Part shown: positions 18,693 to 26,294 of the stretch, in pieces
How the letters are laid out: the number at the start of each line of letters is the position of its first letter
Numbering within the stretch: the stretch's first letter is position 1
From: Chitinophagaceae bacterium 26-R-25
GTDB lineage: Bacteria > Bacteroidota > Bacteroidia > Chitinophagales > Chitinophagaceae
Assembly (NCBI GenBank): GCA_029906195.1
Contig: JARWSJ010000002.1
Span: 372,001-436,000 of the forward strand
Direction of reading: 5' to 3'
DNA length: 64,000 nt
The notes under the pieces: generated by a model
Told to the model about the DNA's origin: nothing
Seen by the model: only the letters and a program-made list of their open reading frames with translations
The model's database searches: none
Translations under genes and position numbers: made by a program

Positions 18693-19397
18693 ATTATCGT
18701 CAAACCTTATCCATTCTAAAAAAAATTCCGGCTGTGGCTTGCCGTTAAGTGGCCTGCCATGCTGTGAAAATGTGTTAACCCTGATTTCTCTTATTGCATA
18801 ATACTTTGTAAAAGAGATCACTAACATAGTTTACTATGTAAAGATGGTCTTGCTCGTAATCCTGCTTTCTGGAAGGGGATTGCCTGGGCACAAGGTGATG
18901 CTTACAGCGTGCTATTGCTTGCTCGCATTATCAGCAAATGTGAAGAGTGAATTCGAGACAATGGTTTCCACTTCCCCGAGGGGGAGTGCTTCTAAACGTT
19001 TGTGCCATGCAGTTAGCAGAGCAATAAAAAGCTTAAGTTTTTTTCAGTCGACATCCGAAAACGGCATCCTTATTGGCTTTCGAGATAACTCAAATGGATC
19101 AATGCAGCGTCGGTGTGTAGTCGGTTCAAAAAATATTCGAATCGGATATTTTTTTAAGATTGAAGTTATGTGGTATAGAAATTGGTGCGTAATCGATCAA
19201 CCAAAAACCTTTATGAGACTGACCCGGTACTTACTTTCGAGGTGAAATGTTTTGAAGACGTTATTGCAAATTCACAAAAGAGTTATGTCAAGGATTTGAA
19301 ATTGTGTTGAGAGCAAATTTGATTTCGTTAGAAAAGTAGTAGTAAACAGTATTGTATAAACAGGTATTTTTTAGTGAATCCTTGAATTAATTTTTTT
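18693..19397. other. 0.7-kb intergenic region with two small palindromes, no supported gene
   Basis: Contains ACATAG-TTTA-CTATGT at 18824-18839 and, just before it (18796-18820), a 25-bp stretch including AATACTTTGTAAA that closely matches one upstream of the membrane glycosyltransferase at 30.4 kb. An AT-rich dyad with T-run, AAAAATATTCGA/ATCGGATATTTTTT, lies at 19129-19154 and could act as a weak terminator. A 133-codon open frame (18844-19245) has no protein-like composition and was not accepted as a gene. Confidence 0.45.
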
Positions 19398-21950
19398 ATG
19401 AAAAATCTTTTACTCATTGTGGGCATTGTATGCCTATCCCTATTCGCTAATGCGCAAGAAGTTGCACGTAGCTTAACAGCCGCTAATGGCACAAAAATCG
19501 GGTTTTACGAGTATAAACCCACGAGTTACACGACCTCGAAAAAATACCCTCTTATTGTCTTCCTGCACGGAATTGGGGAACGAGGTAATGGTACTACTGA
19601 CCTGTACAAGGTTAATGCAAACGCCATACCGCGCCTTATCAGTGCAGGCAATACCATGACATTTACTAACCCTAACACAGGGATAGCCGAAACATTCCTT
19701 GTACTTGCCCCTCAATTAGACGTACAATACGGTAGTTGGGAAACATTTTATGTAGATGAAATGTTGAAGTATGCCAAGGCAAATCTTAGCATCGATCCAA
19801 ATCGTGTGTTCCTTTGTGGGCTTAGCCTTGGTGGCGGTGGTGTTTGGAAATATGCAACCAACTCCCTGGCAAATGCTTCTCAGTTTGCCGGCATTATTCC
19901 ATGCTGCGGTACCGGTGAAGGAACTTATTTCTGTAACCTTGCCGATGCAAAAGTTGCAGTTTGGGCTTTTCACGCAATGGACGATCCTACTGTAGGGGTG
20001 GGAAATACACAGTATGCGCAAATCAAATTGGGACAATGCCCCAACCTCACGGTACAGCCTAAGTTCACTTACTACCCATCTGGCGGACACGGCATTTGGG
20101 AATGGGCTTTCGACCCCGGTCATGGCATTCAGAATCCTAACGTATATGAGTGGATGCTTACGCTCTCCCGCGCAAATAACGGAGCGACTCCTCCGGCAGT
20201 TCCTGCGAATGTGTTGCCAGTGGCAAATGCAGGTGCGGCTCAGGCAATTACTTTACCTACGAGCACAGTAACATTAAACGGCAGTGGCTCTACAGATAGC
20301 GACGGTACAATCGCCAGCTACTCATGGACAAAAGTAAGCGGACCTTCTGTAGGAGTAATCACTTCTCCGTCGTCTGCTACAACAACAGTTACCGGCTTGA
20401 TCGCAGGTACTTATGTTTTCCAACTAACAGTAACCGATAACTCTGGTGGAACTTCCTCAGCCAATGTAACAATCTCTGTTAACTCGGCTTCGATTGTCAA
20501 TGTTCCTCCAACTGCTGTTGCAGGTGCTAATCAAGCAATTACATTGCCTACAAGCGCAGTAACATTAGACGGTAGCGGTTCGAAAGATGCGGATGGCAGC
20601 ATTTCAAGATATGCATGGTCACAGGTAAGCGGTCCTTCTGCATCAACTATCGCTTCTCCAACCACCGCATCAACACAGGTTACAGGACTAATAGCAGGAA
20701 CTTATGTGTACCAGTTAACAGTATACGACAACAATGCAGCAACGGCCACATCTAATGTAACAATTACTGTAAATGCTGCTGTTAACAATAACAAAGCACC
20801 TGTTGCAAACGCAGGAAATAATTTCACCACTACAAACAACTATGCATACCTGAGTGGTGGCGGATCTTATGATCCTGATGGAAGTATTACAAAATGGGCA
20901 TGGTCGCAAGTCAGCGGTCCTGGCACTGCAACAATATTAGCGGGTGATGGTATGTTCCCGACTGTGAAAGATCTTGTTGGTGGTGTGTATGTTTTCAACC
21001 TAACAGTAACGGATAACCAGGGAGCGTCAGCTTCTGCAACGGTTTCCCTCACTGTAGGTACAAACAAACCTCCGGTAGCAAGCGCAGGCGGTAACTTTAA
21101 TGTACAACTTCCTCAGGGAACTGTAACATTGGATGGTAGCCTGTCTTACGATCCTGATGGTACCATTTCAACTTATGAGTGGACAAAAGTGAGCGGACCA
21201 ACGGGAGGAACTATTGTTACGCCTTCAGGCAAAACATCCCAATTAACAGGATTGATCGCCGGCACCTATGTATATCAGGTGAAGGTGACTGACAATGGTG
21301 GTCTTACCGCAACGGCACAGGTGACTGTAACAGTACTTGCTGCAAACAATAATAACAAAGCGCCTTATTGCAACGCAGGAAACAATTTCACGTCTTCAAA
21401 CAACTATGTATACCTGAGTGGTGGTGCTTCTTATGATCCTGATGGAAAAATCGTAACATGGGCATGGAGCCAGGTATCCGGACCAAACACAGCGACTGTA
21501 ATTGCAGGAAACTCAATGTTCCCGACAGTTCAGGGCTTAGTTGCAGGAACCTACGTGTTCAACCTCACAGTTACAGATGATTTAGGTGCTACGGCTTCTG
21601 CGCAGGTTTCATTCACTACTACCACAACAGTAAAAACAGCAGCTACGCCTTCTACAACAAGCATCGTGTCTGCTGATACAAAAGCGGTTGCTACAACAGC
21701 GTCACTCAGTCTGAGTCCTAATCCGGCACAGAGCTACGTGAACCTTGTAGTGAATAACGAAGCAACCGGTAAAATGAAAGTGCTGATCTTCGACGCAACC
21801 GGAAAAGCCGCGAAGACAATTGAATACAGCAAAGGACAATTCGATTTCCGTCAGCAAATAGACATTACAAGCCTTTCACAAGGTGTGTACTATATGCAAA
21901 TAGTGCTGGATGGCAAATCACTTCCAACGCAGAAATTCGTTAAACTATAA
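19398..21950 (+). CDS. Secreted esterase-like hydrolase with five PKD-type units (paralogue 6)
   Basis: An 850-residue protein with signal peptide MKNLLLIVGIVCLSLFANAQ. The hydrolase domain, nearly identical to paralogue 5, has LHGIGERGNG, GLSLGGGG (Ser143), MDDPTV and GGHGIWEWAFD. Five PKD-like units follow in the order B-B-A-B-A. The sorting domain (LSPNPAQSYVNL to QKFVKL) differs from that of paralogue 5 and resembles paralogue 3, so the head and tail of this gene have different closest relatives within the array. The sequence from the last codons to shortly past the stop (21937-21970) is repeated at 23765-23798 on the far side of the T6SS cassette. A strong intrinsic terminator follows. 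Confidence 0.87.
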   Translation: MKNLLLIVGIVCLSLFANAQEVARSLTAANGTKIGFYEYKPTSYTTSKKYPLIVFLHGIGERGNGTTDLYKVNANAIPRLISAGNTMTFTNPNTGIAETFLVLAPQLDVQYGSWETFYVDEMLKYAKANLSIDPNRVFLCGLSLGGGGVWKYATNSLANASQFAGIIPCCGTGEGTYFCNLADAKVAVWAFHAMDDPTVGVGNTQYAQIKLGQCPNLTVQPKFTYYPSGGHGIWEWAFDPGHGIQNPNVYEWMLTLSRANNGATPPAVPANVLPVANAGAAQAITLPTSTVTLNGSGSTDSDGTIASYSWTKVSGPSVGVITSPSSATTTVTGLIAGTYVFQLTVTDNSGGTSSANVTISVNSASIVNVPPTAVAGANQAITLPTSAVTLDGSGSKDADGSISRYAWSQVSGPSASTIASPTTASTQVTGLIAGTYVYQLTVYDNNAATATSNVTITVNAAVNNNKAPVANAGNNFTTTNNYAYLSGGGSYDPDGSITKWAWSQVSGPGTATILAGDGMFPTVKDLVGGVYVFNLTVTDNQGASASATVSLTVGTNKPPVASAGGNFNVQLPQGTVTLDGSLSYDPDGTISTYEWTKVSGPTGGTIVTPSGKTSQLTGLIAGTYVYQVKVTDNGGLTATAQVTVTVLAANNNNKAPYCNAGNNFTSSNNYVYLSGGASYDPDGKIVTWAWSQVSGPNTATVIAGNSMFPTVQGLVAGTYVFNLTVTDDLGATASAQVSFTTTTTVKTAATPSTTSIVSADTKAVATTASLSLSPNPAQSYVNLVVNNEATGKMKVLIFDATGKAAKTIEYSKGQFDFRQQIDITSLSQGVYYMQIVLDGKSLPTQKFVKL

Positions 21951-21970
21951 GCAGAAAACAACTCCGTTTT
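21937..21970 (+). repeat. Direct repeat 1 flanking the T6SS cassette
   Basis: This 34-bp stretch spans the last four codons and the stop of paralogue 6 and continues 20 bp beyond it. It matches 23765-23798 at 29 of 34 positions by eye: 14 identical bases (TCGTTAAACTATAA), 8 mostly different, then 12 identical (CAACTCCGTTTT). Confidence 0.8.
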
Positions 21971-21978
21971 GATACTAA

Positions 21979-22003
21979 CCCCGGCGCATAGCCGGGGTTT
22001 TTG
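21979..22003 (+). terminator. Intrinsic terminator after paralogue 6
   Basis: The stem CCCCGGC/GCCGGGG has a GCATA loop and is followed by a T-run. It lies 28 bp after the stop codon. Confidence 0.88.
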
Positions 22004-22040
22004 TTTTGAAGATGTTCAAATAGATTGAGATTCATTTCCC

Positions 22041-22048
22041 TATATTTG
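22041..22048 (+). promoter_or_regulatory. Candidate -7 box for tssD
   Basis: TATATTTG matches the Bacteroidota -7 consensus TAnnTTTG and lies 85 bp before the tssD ATG. No convincing -33 element sits at the expected distance. Confidence 0.45.
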
Positions 22049-22132
22049 GTTTCCAAATTACTTTCTCTTTAGTAACGCTACTCATCTATCTACCTACATT
22101 CATTTCGTCTATTAAAAAATAAAACGATTCAC

Positions 22133-22549
22133 ATGAGTACGTTTAACGCACGTTTATTTCTAAAAGGATCCAGTGGTGTGCTGGGTAATTATTCACTGAC
22201 ATTTTGCACTTATGAGAGTTACAGAAAACTTAATAATGACGGACGTCCCATCAGTGGTATCAACTCCGGTATTGTCACGCTTATGTTTCGCGATCCTGTA
22301 GATGAACATATCATAAAGTGGGGTATGAATGCACACGATCACAAAGATGGGTCAATAAAATTTTATAATCACGAAGGTGGTGATCTCATTGAATTTCAGG
22401 TGCTGGAATTTGAACGTGGATTTTGTGCCCATTTTAAAAATACATTTTCTGTGGAGAATGCCACGGGAGCATTAAGGGCTATGGTGACGATCAGCTGTGA
22501 ACGTCTGAAAATTGGTAATGTGGATCATGATAATAAATGGGCGATGTAA
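22133..22549 (+). CDS. tssD: T6SS tube protein TssD (Hcp-like), Bacteroidota type
   Basis: A 138-residue protein of the Bacteroidota TssD/Hcp family, the ring-forming unit of the inner tube of T6SS subtype iii, which also carries effectors. Family features seen are the start MSTFNARLFLKG, the central DGRPISGINSGIVTLMF segment, HKDGSIKFY, and the C-terminal core RAMVTISCERLKIGN. Length fits the usual 130-140 residues, so no toxin domain is fused. There is no signal peptide, as expected for a cytoplasmic substrate. It lies 37 bp before a DUF3289-like gene and a lipoprotein gene, an arrangement that suggests a dedicated carrier with effector and immunity. No sheath, baseplate or membrane-complex gene is near. 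It could be an orphan Hcp serving a T6SS elsewhere, perhaps together with the VgrG at 61.1 kb. Confidence 0.82.
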   Translation: MSTFNARLFLKGSSGVLGNYSLTFCTYESYRKLNNDGRPISGINSGIVTLMFRDPVDEHIIKWGMNAHDHKDGSIKFYNHEGGDLIEFQVLEFERGFCAHFKNTFSVENATGALRAMVTISCERLKIGNVDHDNKWAM

Positions 22550-22586
22550 TTCATTAGGCAAATAATCCTTAAAATAATAATGTAAA

Positions 22587-23363
22587 ATGATGGAAATTAA
22601 TTTTCCTTCAAGCACGGCCTTAAATGTGCTGCCTGGCCGTTGTTTGCCTACGGTAATAGCGGAAAGCGATGTGAGGCCTTTATTTGATAAAGACGGAGCC
22701 ATCGCAGAAGATATGCGTTTCCATGACAAGCCACGTCTTACAAAAGCGATGGCGATAAGCGACAGTTTTTTGTATGGTACGACAGATTCTAAACTATTTG
22801 CAGATATGGAAAGCCTTATTAGCAAGTTATCATATGGTGCTTACTACACCGTAGCAAGACGGATGTTTGAGCATTTTAAATTAAGCCGTGGAGGACAGTT
22901 CGCAGATGAATTGTTGAATGAATTAGTATCGCAAGATGTGTCATTTGTAGAATGGTGTAATTATTTTTTCAGAAAACTAAGCGAATGGATAAAAGAAGAA
23001 AAAGGGAATGTTTGTAATATGAAGAAGAAAACTATTCAACGATTTTCGTTTGATTGTTTTGATCATCGCTGGCATGGATTGGGTATCATGATTCACCAAG
23101 TCCAAGCAATTGATGTTGAGTTATTGGAATTTGAAATGAATGAAAAGAATGGAAATTATAAAGGCAAAGTGAAAATTCACCTGTATGATCATTTTGGGCT
23201 AGATAAAGTAGATGTTGAAAAAGGCCACGCTCGATATACACAACCTTGGGGAAGTGAGGATGGTTTTAAAGCGTGGTGGATATTGCAGCATTATCGTTGG
23301 TGTAAACCTTTCTTGACACATATTGAGATTACAAAAAGCTTTCATTCTAAAAGTAACAATTAA
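22587..23363 (+). CDS. DUF3289-like protein, putative T6SS effector
   Basis: A 258-residue protein without signal peptide or membrane segment. The second half matches what I recall of DUF3289 (YPO3983-like) proteins: KVKIHLYDHFGLDKVDVEK (about 192-211) and GFKAWWILQHYRWCKPFLT (about 226-244), followed by IEIT. The first half has the FHDKPRLTKAMA region and a helical stretch through about residue 145, also in line with the family. DUF3289 proteins are best known from enterobacteria, where some occur with T6SS genes; the biochemical activity is not established to my knowledge. The position directly after a free-standing TssD and before a lipoprotein argues for a secreted toxin. Base composition is visibly more AT-rich than the esterase genes around it, suggesting separate acquisition. 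The start is ATG-ATG; either may be used. Confidence 0.72.
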   Translation: MMEINFPSSTALNVLPGRCLPTVIAESDVRPLFDKDGAIAEDMRFHDKPRLTKAMAISDSFLYGTTDSKLFADMESLISKLSYGAYYTVARRMFEHFKLSRGGQFADELLNELVSQDVSFVEWCNYFFRKLSEWIKEEKGNVCNMKKKTIQRFSFDCFDHRWHGLGIMIHQVQAIDVELLEFEMNEKNGNYKGKVKIHLYDHFGLDKVDVEKGHARYTQPWGSEDGFKAWWILQHYRWCKPFLTHIEITKSFHSKSNN

Positions 23364-23373
23364 TATCTACCGA

Positions 23374-23757
23374 ATGTCGAAACTTGCTTATGTCTTACTT
23401 GCGCTGTTGGTCGCAATTTCATGCACGAATAAAGAACTAGAAATTTGTCCGTATAGTTCAGTTTATTATGATTCAATTGGTGGAAAATACAGGTTGCATT
23501 TATACTACGAAGTGCTAAACTATAACGGAGATTCGTCAAAGCTTTGCAACCATATTTTACATTTAATGGATAGTATGGTGCCGGATAAGTATAAAAAATA
23601 CGATGATTTGAGTGTTTTTATTTTCAAAGGGAATTATACCAATTGCAAAGAGCAGGAGAATAATGATAAGAACAAGTATAATTACAAGGATTTAATTGCA
23701 GAACTACAATGGATTAGTAATGGATCGGCAAAACATAAATGGAATTTTTATAAATAA
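23374..23757 (+). CDS. Small lipoprotein, candidate immunity protein
   Basis: A 127-residue lipoprotein. The ATG at 23374 is chosen because it opens a lipoprotein signal, MSKLAYVLLALLVAISC, with lipobox AISC. An in-frame TTG at 23323 would overlap the previous gene and mask the signal. The mature part is rich in Lys, Asn, Tyr and Asp, and has no domain that I recognise. It starts 10 bp after the DUF3289 stop, so it is very probably cotranscribed. A periplasm-facing lipoprotein encoded just behind a putative T6SS effector is a typical place for an immunity protein, which would imply that the toxin acts in the periplasm. This role is inferred from position only. Confidence 0.65.
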   Translation: MSKLAYVLLALLVAISCTNKELEICPYSSVYYDSIGGKYRLHLYYEVLNYNGDSSKLCNHILHLMDSMVPDKYKKYDDLSVFIFKGNYTNCKEQENNDKNKYNYKDLIAELQWISNGSAKHKWNFYK

Positions 23758-23764
23758 AATAAGG

Positions 23765-23798
23765 TCGTTAAACTATAAACGTTAAGCAACTCCGTTTT
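23765..23798 (+). repeat. Direct repeat 2 flanking the T6SS cassette, esterase-gene 3' relic
   Basis: Second copy of the 34-bp stretch at 21937-21970. It begins TCGTTAAACTATAA, the Val-Lys-Leu-stop codons of an esterase gene in the right order, but here there is no reading frame in front of it. It is therefore either the scar of an insertion or the remaining tail of a lost paralogue. Confidence 0.8.
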
Positions 23799-23800
23799 TC

Positions 23801-23837
23801 GGGCTGGCAGGTTTTAATACTTGTCAGCCCTTTTTTT
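23801..23837 (+). terminator. Intrinsic terminator after the T6SS cassette
   Basis: The stem GGGCTGGCA/TGTCAGCCC (one G-T pair) is followed by seven T. It stands directly behind direct repeat 2, in the same relative place as the terminator of paralogue 6 behind direct repeat 1, but with an unrelated stem. Confidence 0.85.
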
Positions 23838-23838
23838 A

Positions 23839-23986
23839 AATTAAGAATTAGGAATTAAGAATTAAGAATTGTTCCATCGCAACAGTCAATCTATTTATTT
23901 GCATTGCCTTTAAGGCTAAACATAGTGGTACAAGAATTAGCAGGAACGCTACACAGAAAGAATTCTTAATTCCTAATTCTTAATTT
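23839..23986. repeat. Foldback repeat, GAATTAGGAATTAAGAATT family
   Basis: The left arm at 23839-23871 and right arm at 23959-23986 enclose about 87 bp of unrelated sequence. The rest of the gap to 24256 holds nothing certain; a near-consensus -7 box, TATTCTTTG, lies at about 24132-24140. Confidence 0.78.
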
Positions 23987-24256
23987 GTTTTTCCCTCCAT
24001 TCGCCCCTTTACCACCATTTTTAACGTTAAACTACTACCGCCTTCCGTATTTTCCACATGCCTAACGCGCTGTAATAAACGAAAATCTGTGTTAAGTCTT
24101 CAAAACAAATATTCTGATTTCTAATCATTTGTATTCTTTGTATGGAAAAATACTTGCCCGGGCGGCAATTCCACAAACGATTTTATACATGTTTTACGTT
24201 TTACAAGCAGCTTGGGCAATGCTATATACCCTGATTTCTTAATCCAATGTATGAGT

Positions 24257-26176
24257 ATGAAAACAATTCTCCTCAGTGTGGGGCTGCTTCTGGTAACTCT
24301 TGGTATTTCTGCGCAGCAGGTGGCAAAATCTCTTACCTATAATGGGCTGTTTGTAGGTTACTACGAATACAAGCCTACTTCTTACGGTTGGAGTTCAACA
24401 AAAAAATATCCCCTGATGATTTTTCTTCATGGGGTGGGAGAAAGAGGAAATGGTACTACTGACTTGTATAAAGTCGCATTCAATGGTCCTCCAAAAAACA
24501 TTGCAGGGGGTTCGCAAATGGCCTTTACTGTGAACGGCGTAAAAGACACGTTCCTGGTATTATCGCCCCAGTTGAGCCTCACTTACACGGGATGGATCAA
24601 CAATTACGTGGATGCCATGTATAACTACGCAACGGCCAATCTGCAGGTAGACCCCAACAGGGTTTATCTCACGGGATTGAGTGCAGGCGGTGGTGGTGTG
24701 TGGGACTACGTGACCAGTGACCCTGCGAATGCGCCAAAATTTGCCGCGGTTGTTGTAAGCTGCGGTGTGGCTCCGGCCAACACAAATGGCATCTGTTACA
24801 TGAACCAGGCGAATTTGCCTGTATGGGCATTTCACGCCATGGACGATCCAACTGTGCCTGTAGGCTATACACAAGCCCTTATAGATAAAATGAACAACGG
24901 TTGCACCCCTTCACCTGATCCATATCCCCTGGCAAAATATTTCCCTTCCGGCGGCCATGGCATCTGGGGCTGGGTATACGATGAAACACACGCTTATCAA
25001 AATCCAAACGTTTATGAATGGATGTTGATGCATACAAGAGGCGTTGCACCGGTAGACCAGCTGCCTGTTTCAAAAGCCGGTAATGATACGATCATTGTAC
25101 TTCCTGCAAACAAGGCATCGCTGAATGGCGGCGCTTCGTATGATGCCGATGGTACCATTGCCGAATATAAATGGACAAAAATTGCCGGCCCCGATAACTT
25201 TACCATTACAACCCCTGCCGCGAGTGCGACAACCGTAACAGGCATGGTTACGGGAACTTACACTTTTGTTCTGCGCACGTTGGATTATTACGGCAAGGCC
25301 GGTTTCGATACAATGACTGTGACCATTAAACCCGGTATCGGTGCAAACGTACCGCCTGTGGCAAATGCAGGAAATGACTTCAGTACCACGAATAACTATG
25401 CATATCTGAGTGGTGGTGGTTCGTATGACCCTGACGGTAGTATTATTGCCTATACCTGGAAACAACTGACTGGCCCTGCAATAACGCTTGTTAATGCCCA
25501 AAGCTCGTTCCCAACGGTACAAAGTGTCGTGGGTGGTATATACAAATTCCAGCTTACCGTGTATGATAACATGGGAGCTTCCGCTTCCAATTTTGTAACA
25601 ATGACCAATCCAACGGGATTGTTGCCTGTAGAATTTTTGTACATAAAAGCTACTAAAGTAAACGGAAAAAACACTGTGCAGTGGGCAACGGACAAAGAAA
25701 CCAACACAGATCATTTTGATGTGCAGAGAAGCGAAGACGGAACAACATTTATGACCATTGGAAATGTTGCAGCCGCTGGTAGTTCTGCCTCTACAAAAGA
25801 ATATTTGTTCACAGATAATCAGTACACAAAAACAAAATATCTGTACAGGCTTCAGGAAGTAGACAAAGACGGTGCGATTAAATTTTCTAAAATTGTTTCC
25901 GTAGCTGATAACGATAACAAAGGTGGTGCAACTATTTATCCTAACCCTGTAAAGGAAAGCTTAAACATAGCCATCAACAATACCGAAAAAGGAAACGGTG
26001 TGATCAATTTGTATGGTATTGACGGTAAACTAATACAACGCCAGGTATTCTATAAATCACAGACGGATTATTACACCAGCATCAACGCACAAAGCCTCAA
26101 AGCCGGCATTTATTTGGTAGAAGTAAGCGTGGGAGATAAGTATAAGACGGTGGAGAGAATGGTGAAAGCCAACTAG
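24257..26176 (+). CDS. Secreted esterase-like hydrolase with two PKD-type units (paralogue 7)
   Basis: A 639-residue protein. The ATG at 24257 gives signal peptide MKTILLSVGLLLVTLGISAQ. An ATG at 24251 is equally possible, and the longer TTG frame from 24212 is unlikely. The hydrolase domain has LHGVGERGNG, GLSAGGGG (Ser142), MDDPTV and GGHGIWGWVYDETH, and is closest to paralogue 4. Two PKD-like units (B then A) are followed by a linker of the EFLYIKATKVNGKNTVQW type, shared in kind with paralogue 2. A type A T9SS sorting domain (IYPNPVKESLNI to ERMVKAN) ends the protein. It is separated from the other six by the T6SS cassette and closes the array. Product: exported hydrolase, substrate unknown. 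Confidence 0.87.
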   Translation: MKTILLSVGLLLVTLGISAQQVAKSLTYNGLFVGYYEYKPTSYGWSSTKKYPLMIFLHGVGERGNGTTDLYKVAFNGPPKNIAGGSQMAFTVNGVKDTFLVLSPQLSLTYTGWINNYVDAMYNYATANLQVDPNRVYLTGLSAGGGGVWDYVTSDPANAPKFAAVVVSCGVAPANTNGICYMNQANLPVWAFHAMDDPTVPVGYTQALIDKMNNGCTPSPDPYPLAKYFPSGGHGIWGWVYDETHAYQNPNVYEWMLMHTRGVAPVDQLPVSKAGNDTIIVLPANKASLNGGASYDADGTIAEYKWTKIAGPDNFTITTPAASATTVTGMVTGTYTFVLRTLDYYGKAGFDTMTVTIKPGIGANVPPVANAGNDFSTTNNYAYLSGGGSYDPDGSIIAYTWKQLTGPAITLVNAQSSFPTVQSVVGGIYKFQLTVYDNMGASASNFVTMTNPTGLLPVEFLYIKATKVNGKNTVQWATDKETNTDHFDVQRSEDGTTFMTIGNVAAAGSSASTKEYLFTDNQYTKTKYLYRLQEVDKDGAIKFSKIVSVADNDNKGGATIYPNPVKESLNIAINNTEKGNGVINLYGIDGKLIQRQVFYKSQTDYYTSINAQSLKAGIYLVEVSVGDKYKTVERMVKAN

Positions 26177-26294
26177 GAATTAGAAATTAGGAATTAGATG
26201 AGTGTTGAAAATTCTTTATTGTTGGCTGAATACTGGATTTTTAAAGCTAATATATTATTGCAAACGTTGCACTGTGTCTAATTCCTAATTCCTA
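26174..26294. repeat. Foldback repeat, GGAATTAG family, touching two stop codons
   Basis: The left arm at 26174-26198 starts in the stop codon of paralogue 7. The right arm at 26279-26294 overlaps the stop codon of the convergent HAD gene. Confidence 0.7.

Larger units (their letters stand above)
2288..26176 (+). repeat. Tandem array of seven esterase-PKD paralogues
   Basis: Seven same-strand genes share one architecture: signal peptide, alpha/beta-hydrolase of about 250 residues, a run of roughly 90-residue PKD-like units, and a T9SS type A sorting domain. By eye the unit counts in gene order are about 9, 2, 7, 5, 6, 5 and 2. Only the 22.1-23.8 kb T6SS cassette interrupts the array. The conserved gene order, strand and motifs indicate repeated local duplication. 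Confidence 0.9.

Noticed and set aside
18844-19245. 133-codon open frame between paralogues 5 and 6
   Set aside because: No recognisable domain, odd composition, no good start context, and it ends in low-complexity AT-rich sequence. Treated as chance.
23839-23986. Foldback elements as insertion sequences or MITEs
   Set aside because: No transposase anywhere in the window, no consistent target duplication seen, and sequences differ widely between families. Kept as repeats without a mobility claim.
2288-26176. A polysaccharide utilisation locus
   Set aside because: No SusC/SusD pair, no TonB-dependent receptor and no regulator accompany the esterase array or the GH16 gene.
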